Source: Branchinecta lynchi (Eukaryota > Arthropoda > Branchiopoda > Anostraca > Branchinectidae). Taken from it: a stretch of DNA of 64,000 nucleotides. The stretch lies in the NCBI GenBank assembly GCA_023053575.1, contig JAKZAP010000015.1:11088930-11152929 (forward strand), in the 5' to 3' direction. This document shows positions 56,968 to 64,000 of this stretch, in pieces. Each line of letters starts with the position of its first letter. The stretch's first letter is position 1. The position numbers were made by a program, and so were the translations under genes. The notes beneath the pieces were generated by a model. It saw nothing but the letters and a program-made list of their open reading frames with translations. It searched no databases and was not told the origin of the DNA.

Positions 56968-59900
56968 CTAATATTCATTAATAAGTACAGCTTTAATTTT
57001 AGCTTTTATTGTTATGAGCGACAGACTCTGGTTAAAACAAGATTCATATTTGTTCCAATATTTAGTAATAATATTTTTAGGGGAAAATCTTGATCGCTCG
57101 GAAACAATTAAAGGCATAGGAAGCTTGCTTGAGGGACGACGAGTACTGTACGGTCGGACTGAAGGAGGGCCTGGAAAAAATGATTTGAAGCAAACTGGCA
57201 GCAGATCCTTTAGATAACGGACATGGAAAAGTATACAATGAAAAACTAGGATTTGTCTAACAGGAATAATACTGAAATAACTGTAAAGACTTTTAGTTGG
57301 AGATTTACCAGGAAGAGAAACTGGGGAATAAAATAACATCTTAAGGATTCTCACTGCTTTGTTTTGTAACTTCACAATAGGAGAAATATGAGATTGAAAC
57401 GTACTCAAATAAATAATCGAACAATAATTAATATACGAATGAACAAGAGAAAAATAAATTGATTTTAGAGCAGAAAAAGGAAGAAAAAATTTGAGACGAT
57501 GCATTACACCTACGTTCCTTCCCAACTTAAGTCTTAGGCTAGCGATGTGAGCTTTCCAACTTAAATTCTGGTCAACAACGACTCCAAGATACCGTGATGT
57601 CTGCACTCGATTGATTTTTACTACTTGACCTCCAAATGTGACTTCAATCTCCTGTAACGTTGGTACTGCAGTAGAAGTTCTTGAAAAAACCATAAAAAGA
57701 GTCTTCGAAGTGTTGACAACCAATTTGTTACAATGGAACCAGTGAAGCATCTTCTTCAGTGATAGTTGGAGATTTGATCTTAGAGATTGCTGATCTATGT
57801 CGCAGGTAGAGCTGGCTGTATCATCAGCAAACAGTAAACTGAGATCCAAGTCAGTCCTATGGCAAGCTAGGCTTAGAGGGAGATCGTTTACATAGATAAG
57901 AAATAACAGTGGTCCAAGTATGGACCCCTGAGGGACTCCAACATCATTTGATAGATTTTCTTCATCTGTAATGTAGCCATTCGCATCCAGAATTTGTTTT
58001 CTGTCCTTTAGGTAAGATTGAATTAGAAAACCGCTTGTCCTCTAACACCGCAATTATGTAGCTTAGATAGTAGAATTTTGTGAGAAATAGTGTCGAAAGC
58101 TTTTTTTATGTCCACGAATATTGTTGCAGGTAGCAGACCTTTATCCATGGCATCATTCAAGAACTGGGTTAGCTTTAATATTGCCTGTTCTGTAGAATGT
58201 GAAGACCTGAATCCGAATTGAAATGGGCTGAAAAAATTTGTTTTCTTCAAAAAACTAGTCAACCTGTTATATGTACACTTCTCAATAACTTTGCTAAAGG
58301 CGGACAAAATGGAAATAGGACGATAATTAGACGGATCTGGCTTGTTTCCTCCTTTATGTAGGGGAATAACTCGAGCCGTTTTCATCACTTCAGGGAAAGA
58401 TCCGTGCTTGAAGCATAGGTTGACTAGATGAACTAGCACTTGAGCATAGCAACCAATGGTTTGTTTCAGTAGATACGTTGATGAGCCATCGGTTCCTTCA
58501 GAATGTCCGTTCTTCATGATCTTTACCAGATTCTTGAGTTCCGCTACAGTCACGGGAGAGAGAAATATGGAAGAATCGACGGGCTGTGGTAGAAAGTCGC
58601 GAAAATTAGATTCCACATTCAAGCGGTCATCTGAATTACTGTTGACGGTAGCCTCTCCAATCCTAGCAAAGTGCTGGTTCATTTTCTCTGCTACCTTTTG
58701 CTTCCCACACACTGTTGATCCGTCCGATGTGTTCATTGATTCGGGCAGCCCTTGACTTTTACTTTTGTTAAGACATTCGTTAATAATTGTCCAGGTCTTT
58801 TTTGGAGATCCTTCGGCTTCGTGAAATAGTTTCTGAAAATGTATCTTTTTCGCCCATCTTATCAGTCGCGTAAGACGGTTTTTATACGATTTGAATGTAG
58901 TTTCATTACTCGATGTGGGAGAATTCATATATTCAGCGTAAAGTCTATTTTTTTCCTCAATACTTTTAAGCAAGCCTCCTGTTATCCATTGCTTCACGGG
59001 TACCTGGTACTTCTTGCACCTCTTCTTCACAAGAGGGCAAGTTTCATTTAAAGCTTTCTGAAATGTTTCCGTAAACGACCTGGATACAAATTCGACGTCA
59101 TCCGACTCCAAGCATTGTGACCAATCAGTACAAAGTAACTTTGCATTTAATAGCTTAACTGAACTTTGATCCATCCTTCTAGATTTTTTCACATGACCCT
59201 TCTCAGTGGAATGCCGAAGAAACTCGCTCATAAGAATAAAATGATCAGACACATCCGTAAGAATTACGTCACATGACCCAACCGGGAAATTTACAAGTTG
59301 ATTATCAATAATAGATGCATTTTGATTTGTAACCCGAGTTGGAATCCAGAAGGACGGAACGAAGCCAGCAGCTAATGATGCAGTAAGGAAATCTGTAGCC
59401 AGAGTACTCGAAGGTGTAGAATTACCTGAGTCAGGACTTACTGAAGAAGTGTCAATGTTAAAGTCTCCCATGAGAACAATTTTTCTTTTCTTGGAATTGA
59501 TCATCTTTGCGAATTCTTCAAATTTATCCAAATACTTCTTGGTGCTAGAACTAGGAGGGCGGTAGAACATGCATAACAGAACCTTCTCGGATGCTACGGT
59601 GACTTCGATGACCAGAAATTCGAACAGCATTTCCTCGTACAGAGAGTCAAAATCTTTAATTTCTTCAAAATGCAAAGAAGTGTGGATGTAGAATGCAAGT
59701 CCTCCTTTTTGATAAGTCAATCTGTTTTTCTGAAGTAGTTGGTATCCTTGAACATTTGCCGCATTCTGGGTATTTGCATTCAAAAAAGTCTCACATAGCC
59801 CCATAACTCCTATCCCATTACCAGGAAGGAACGTAGATAAAAATTCAAGGCTAGAAAGCACCCCACAACAGTTCCAACTCGCAAGTCTAAAAAGGCCATT

Positions 59901-60056
59901 ATTAACAGGGATAATTTCTTCAGGTAAAAGATACCTATTACGGGGTAAATTATCAACAAGAGGGTCTTGGGCTAGATCATCACCTATATTTATTGAATTT
60001 AATATTTTACTCAACTCAGTAGAATAACTCTCAAACCGTTTCAGTCTATCGGACAT
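56968..60056 (-). pseudogene. Element C ORF2: endonuclease and reverse transcriptase, one frameshift
   Basis: ORF2 nicks the target DNA and copies the element RNA from the nick. The first 677 codons hold an exonuclease/endonuclease/phosphatase domain with its expected residues: N62 (ASWNCCG), E89 (LCET), Y165 (FYRPP), D198 and N200 (MGDFN), TRVT near 240 and SDH at 270-272. Reverse transcriptase follows: ARVIPLHKGG, NYRPISILSAFSKVIE, FGFRSSHSTEQ and FVDIKKAFDTISH (motif A). The frame breaks near 58035, where a single base seems lost. In the next frame GVPQGSILGPLLFLIYVNDL and LLFADDTA (catalytic box) continue, then YLGVVVDQNLSWKAH and the C-terminal end at 56968. Total length would be about 1,030 residues, normal for the class. 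No other stop was seen. Confidence 0.92.
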
Positions 60057-60414
60057 TTCAAAAAAATTACTTAACAGAATAATTTACTTTTAAATTACTT
60101 ACCAAATAATTTCCAGAAGCATGAGACATAGTGAAAAGCACACAACATACCGGATCTTCTGGTGATAGACATCCATTCCAAGAAATCAAGGGCTCGATGC
60201 CAAACAATGGTGCTGTAAAAGGAGAAGGAGCAGAACAAGAACTTTGCATTTTTGAAGATAAAGAAACAAGAAAACGGAAAAAGAAAGCACACTGAAACAG
60301 AAAAAGAAACAGAGGAATAGGGCACATGGAAAGAATAACACTTCGCGGAAACAAACAATAAACTTTACTTATCCACTATAATAAACTGAAGATACAAAAA
60401 CAAAAAGACACTAA

Positions 60415-61119
60415 TTAAACACGAGACCAAGAAGATTCAGTAGAACCTTTTGTTTCAAGCCAAACATCAGTCCCTTTGTGGCGCACTCTTGAAGATACGA
60501 TTTCACCGTTTGATATCATTTCTTTCGCCACCCCAAGCAATTCACTTCTTCGAGCATTCATTACGGGCGGCAGATCCGTACATATAACAATACCGCTAGA
60601 TTTCAGCTTGCCAACTTTCGACATAATCAACTGGAGTTCCTTATCACAACCGACCGAGATCAAAACAGGCTTCGTTTGCTGTTTAGACTTGTTACCGCGT
60701 TGACGTGAATCGGTAACATTTGACGACCGAGGAGTGATGCGGTAGCATTTCTTCAGATTGATAGGTTCTGTGACTTCTAGTTTATTTCGAATAAAGTTCG
60801 AAATTGAAACTTCAATCTTTTCGGAACCTTTTTCTTCGGGAAGTCCGTGAATGAGTAGATTAAGCTTTCTTTCTTTCACTTCGAAAGCTAGCAGCCGCTT
60901 TTCCAACGAATCCGTTTTGGTCTTCTGGTCATCTAGAGCTAACACAAGCTCAGAAATTTTATGGTCCCGCAACCCGGCCTCATCCTTTAGAACCTTAATT
61001 TCTGCCGAGATCGAGTCTAGCTTTGTAGAAAATAGAGCTTGTGCCGTTAGGATTTTGTCCAGCTTTTCATTTATCAGCTTCTTGAATTGCTCAAAAGACG
61101 ACTGGGTGGCTACTGACAT
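60415..61119 (-). CDS. Element C ORF1: coiled-coil nucleic-acid-binding protein
   Basis: An intact frame of 234 residues upstream of ORF2. Residues about 5-80 are heptad-rich with many charged residues (FEQFKKLINEKLDKILTAQ, then LALDDQKTKTDSLEKRLLAF), as in a coiled coil. Residues about 85-170 (ERKLNLLIHGLPEEKGSEK ... KPVLISVGCDKEL) resemble the RRM-like core of L1-type ORF1 proteins. The end (MNARRSELLGVAKEM) resembles the C-terminal domain. Such proteins bind the element RNA as trimers and act as chaperones in the ribonucleoprotein; that role is from family knowledge. The start ATG is the first in the frame, 266 bp from the element's 5' end. Confidence 0.85.
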   Translation of the reverse strand: MSVATQSSFEQFKKLINEKLDKILTAQALFSTKLDSISAEIKVLKDEAGLRDHKISELVLALDDQKTKTDSLEKRLLAFEVKERKLNLLIHGLPEEKGSEKIEVSISNFIRNKLEVTEPINLKKCYRITPRSSNVTDSRQRGNKSKQQTKPVLISVGCDKELQLIMSKVGKLKSSGIVICTDLPPVMNARRSELLGVAKEMISNGEIVSSRVRHKGTDVWLETKGSTESSWSRV

Positions 61120-61427
61120 TGTAAAGTTTCAGCAATAATCCGCGAAGAATGAATGTTATTAATCCTCCATTATTCGCTTCCGTGTACAAAATAACAGGTA
61201 CTTATCTTGAATGTGGGCAGGCCCACGGTAGCAGTGGCAATCACCGTTGGAAAGGTGGCCCAGTGGAACGAGAGACCTGCTTGAATTTATTTTCCACTGA
61301 ACTCTGACATCCAGTCCTGCTGCTTATCCCAAAACGTTTAACCAACGCACTTGTTACCAGAATGAATGCTGGCGCGCTACTGAATATAGGGATGATACTT
61401 GGTACTCTTCGTTCAGGTGTCCTTTAA

Positions 61428-61925
61428 GGCATTTATAATACAGATATCGAAATTTTCTAATCTTATTGCATATAATCGGTAACACTCAAATAAGACAACA
61501 TATAACAGATAAAAAGAATATAATATTAACAGGCAGTAACCTGCAATATGCCGGTTCATTAGCCTTTACCATGGTTGCGATTTTGGTACTACACACTTCG
61601 GTAAAATCCTCCCTTTTCCAGAAACACTTATTTTGAAGACAGGTTGTCCCTCCCAGCTATACAACCCGAGGAGAAACCCCTGAAGAATGCCCTAACTGAC
61701 TTTCCCATTGTTAGTACTTCTTAATACATTGTTCCAGTCAGCTTGGTCTGAAGGAGTATAGGGGAGCTCGGGGTTGGGTCAGAAACGGGGTTGGTCTGGA
61801 CACCCGCGAAACAAATATTAAAAGCTGTAGCTAAAATCTTAAAAAAATATATAGCATCTGTCTTCTAGTAAACTAAGTTTGAACCAAAGTTTCATGGTAG
61901 TTGCTTTTCTGGTTTTGACAAGAAG
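61428..61925. other. No recognisable feature
   Basis: No supported gene or repeat. Confidence 0.4.
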
Positions 61926-61928
61926 TTG

Positions 61929-62100
61929 AACAAGACCAAAGGTTTCGATGTGATCCCAATATTTGGTCCAGACAATTGGGTCTTCTCTTCCCGAGACTCC
62001 TTGAACATTTTTACTATCAAAATTCAGAAACAGATTAATGCTAAATAGCTAATCATCTGAGAAAACCAAGTTCAGATATGGATTCAGCATGTCTGTTTTT
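61929..62100 (+). mobile_element. Family 1 element, 5' fragment (copy H)
   Basis: AACAAGACCAAAGGTTTCGA, then TGTGATCCC (one base off the GGGATCCC palindrome), GACAATTGGGTCTTCTCTTC and GACTCCTTGAACATTTTTAC. The similarity stops near CAGCATGTCTGTTTTTTCGT. No core units, tetranucleotide tract or hairpin follow. Confidence 0.75.
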
Positions 62101-62189
62101 TCGTGATTTCCAAGGGCCCACAATCGTTCTTATCTCAGGGGTTTTGCTTAGAAATGATCGGAACACTGACTACTTCTGACCCAGCCTTG

Positions 62190-62220
62190 CAAGTGCCATA
62201 TGAGCTTCTAGCTCTTCTTT
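62190..62220 (+). mobile_element. Family 2 terminal fragment
   Basis: CAAGTGCCATATGAGCTTCT, then AGCTCTTCTTT equals the far end of Family 2 elements (23336-23365 and 50272-50301) and nothing more. It lies about 90 bp after Family 1 fragment H. Confidence 0.6.
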
Positions 62221-62880
62221 ATTTTGGGAGACATGGTAGGCCATCAGGTGTATCATCTGTTTTGGACTTCTTTTCTTTTGCTTGGTTTTCTCACGTTCAA
62301 ACCATGACGCGTTCAGTTTTCAAATATTTTGCGTCCAGCCGCCGGCGGAGAGCGGCAAGGATGGATAGATCCGAAAAGCGCTAACAAAAAAACGCTCATT
62401 TCACCTGGCAAGTAATGGTATTTTCGAAAAACGATATTTCCGAGCCATTCCATTTTAAAAATGTCATTTCTAGTAAGAGTTGTGCTTCAAGCCAGGATAT
62501 TCGATATCGGAAAAAAAAAATCTTGGCTATCACCGCAATTACTGTGTGCTCTCCTGCAGCCTATCTAATAGTCGCCATGAGACAGAATTATGAGCCTTTC
62601 ACGTTCCCATTAAACCTACTTAAAATTCTCTGACTTTCTAACTGGAATTCCGTTCCTTAATGGGCAGTAAAAACCTAATCGCCCTTAAGAAGATTCGCAG
62701 ATGTGCTTTGTTTACAGAAAAAGAAAGCGAATTTGAAAAGTTTGCTTTTTCTTATAAATTTATCGTCTCGAAACGACGACTTATAAAAGGATGGTTGGTA
62801 TTCAAAACAGGGCAATCGTAAGCGGGATCGAAAACGAGAGAAGATTTTTGTTCTACTGAGACTTAGCTGGATATTCTGAT
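62221..62880. other. No recognisable gene
   Basis: Two short forward frames (62103-62384, 62415-62633) have no known motif; no repeat partner was seen in the window. Confidence 0.4.
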
Positions 62881-62892
62881 ATTTAAGCACTA

Positions 62893-63132
62893 CTTGAGCC
62901 CAAGCTAACTGGGTAACATATATTCAAACAATGGCTAAAAACGGATACGTCAGCCACGATGCTATAGCCGGAAGTTTTGGAGTGAAAGAGAATTCGTTTC
63001 TTCCACTCCCCGACGTTTCCCCTGATTTTTCAGCAGCCTGACGATGACCCTTGCCAGAAGGCTGAAATATCGCTGCCAAAGCATCGTAGCTGACGGATCC
63101 GTTATTAGCCATTTTTTGTTTGAATATTTTGA
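62893..63132. mobile_element. Foldback element related to the one at 51.4 kb
   Basis: The left arm ATATTCAAACAATGGC, then TAAAAACGGATACGTCAGCC and ACGATGCT (62920-62962) is the imperfect reverse complement of the right arm (AGCATCGTAGCTGACGGATC, then CGTTATTAGCCATTTTTTGT and TTGAATATTTT, 63082-63132). The centre contains GACGATGACCCTTGCC and AGGCTGAAATATCG, like the 51.5-kb copy. A non-autonomous hairpin element of about 240 bp. Confidence 0.7.
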
Positions 63133-64000
63133 TATTAGCGACTGACTTAGATAGGCTACTCTTCTAAGTTACTGCCATATCGCTAAACATTTTGACAGGA
63201 GACTCTCTAGCTTGCCGATGGCTGAAACAGTTCACGTTACTCTTTCTATTGTTGATTCAGCTATACAAAAGTACAACGAGCTCATACTCATCTTAAGATA
63301 CACTGAACTGCAGAAGAGCTAAATTACCAAAAAAAATATGCCAAAAGACCGACCTGATACAAGAAACCAGAGAACCATGGAAATGCCAAAAAGAAAAAGT
63401 TAGCCACCATCAAAATTCAGACACAATAAAACGCCTCCCAATACTTCAACGAAACTTTCAGGAACCTGACCAACTCTCGTAAAAAATTCATCCTTCATCA
63501 CTGTAACCATTCTCTCTTTCTCCAAACACTTCCTTCCTTAACCCATCCAGTTCTTTATACCATATTCAACCAATTAAGGATACACTATTCTCATCCGTAT
63601 CTAAACATATGGAGCAGAAGCAATGAGTTCCAAATAAAACAGGAGCTGGTCAGTTGACAGACATTTTCATCTTTTAGAATCGAAGGGCTGATCAGACCCA
63701 TGTACACGACGACATGATTAGCAATTGCACATGTCACAACAATATATTTATGATTCGCTCATACCGCGCGGGTTCTATTGATTTATTCTTTTTCAACATG
63801 ACTAAAAACATTTCTTTAAATAAAAGACTCACTTCTCCTTTAAAAATGGCGACTACCACCTGAACAAGGAGACAGTATTTAATATCAAACTATAACTAAA
63901 AATATTCTACACTAAACAATTAAACAAAAGAACTTTCTTCACCAATATTTTTTGTATAATGCGCCTAACTGCTCCCATAACTAGCATTACTCAATGCTTT
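63133..64000. other. No recognisable feature
   Basis: AT-rich sequence; nothing was supported. Confidence 0.4.

Larger units (their letters stand above)
56715..61385 (-). mobile_element. Nearly complete two-ORF non-LTR retrotransposon (element C)
   Basis: A reverse-strand element of about 4.67 kb. The uninterrupted MITE copy reads CATACAGATAGGGATGATAC. Here the left flank is CATACAGATAG and the right flank ATAGGGATGATAC, so ATAG is duplicated around the insert. Order from the 5' end: a leader of about 265 bp, ORF1 (61119-60415), a spacer of 358 bp, ORF2 (60056-56968, one frameshift) and a 3' untranslated region with an AATAAA-like word. The tail is of TTGAAC units (plus strand GTTCAAAGTTCAAGTTCAAG, 56714-56733). 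The motifs fit the CR1/L2 side of the Jockey superfamily. It is the least decayed element in the window, hence probably the youngest. Confidence 0.9.
56312..61423. mobile_element. TTAA-flanked MITE, copy 2, interrupted by a retrotransposon
   Basis: AGGACACCTGAAC (56312-56324) and GTTCAGGTGTCCT (61411-61423) are 13-bp perfect inverted ends, with TTAA on both sides (56308-56311 and 61424-61427). Without the insert the element is about 440 bp and matches copy 1 at 39746-41271, plus about 110 bp lost there. The reverse strand has a 140-residue frame (56656-56234) of unknown nature, partly conserved in copy 1. Confidence 0.82.

Noticed and set aside
58456..58755. Forward-strand frames inside element C (also 60476-60703 and 60851-61138)
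   Set aside because: Antisense shadows of ORF1 and ORF2.
1..64000. tRNA, rRNA or bacterial-type operons, promoters and riboswitches
   Set aside because: None was recognised. The only tRNA-related signal is the primer-binding-like site at 39.26 kb.

Overview
The window looks like accessory, repeat-dominated nuclear DNA of an invertebrate animal. Intact bacterial-style genes and operons are absent. Instead there are non-LTR retrotransposon fragments with microsatellite 3' tails, small DNA transposons, foldback elements, minisatellites and two families of tandem-repeat elements with terminal hairpins. The repeat layout (tandem core units, then a GACG/GACA tetranucleotide tract, then a terminal hairpin) recalls the pearl and Helentron-associated (HINE/DINE-1-like) elements that I remember from bivalves and insects. 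A mollusc, cnidarian or other marine invertebrate is plausible, but the species cannot be read from the sequence. I found no host protein-coding gene, tRNA or rRNA that I could support.

Layout. 1-7.1 kb: a short tandem duplication, a retroelement tail piece, a Family 2 repeat element (reverse), a broken reverse transcriptase gene (reverse) and another retroelement tail piece. 7.5-9.9 kb: Family 2 element. 11.2-13 kb: a 353-bp foldback element and an inverted array of degenerate short repeats. 13.3-18.6 kb: three Family 1 elements (one reverse, two forward). 21.1-25.2 kb: a long Family 2 element, then a different reverse transcriptase relic. 25.8 kb: a TA-flanked MITE. 27.9-32.1 kb: a CR1-like reverse transcriptase relic joined to a Family 1 element, and a second chimeric copy of that joined pair. 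35.2-39.3 kb: a block of 0.5-1.3 kb spaced satellite repeats between inverted hairpin termini, followed by a probable LTR end and primer-binding site. 39.7-41.3 kb: a TTAA-flanked MITE interrupted by a Family 1 element. 43.7-55.9 kb: dispersed repeats, foldbacks, two inverted copies of a 17-bp minisatellite element, a Family 2 element, a Family 1 element interrupted by a foldback, and a 150-bp tandem repeat. 56.3-61.4 kb: a second copy of the TTAA MITE, interrupted by an almost complete two-ORF non-LTR retrotransposon. 61.9-63.1 kb: element fragments and another foldback.

The most informative point is that the nested insertions give empty-site controls inside the window. The two copies of the TTAA MITE are each interrupted by a different element, so each copy shows the other's uninterrupted sequence. 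This fixes the ends of a Family 1 element (insertion in an A-run, no obvious target duplication) and of the 4.67-kb retrotransposon (ATAG on both sides). The repeats at 29.2-32.1 kb look like a mobilised chimera: a piece of retrotransposon plus a Family 1 element, with the copy stopping exactly at the element's hairpin end. I did not find a new enzymatic or defence system. The candidate novelty is the pair of related repeat-element families and their way of spreading. Element edges are approximate wherever the sequence is degenerate, because everything was compared by eye.
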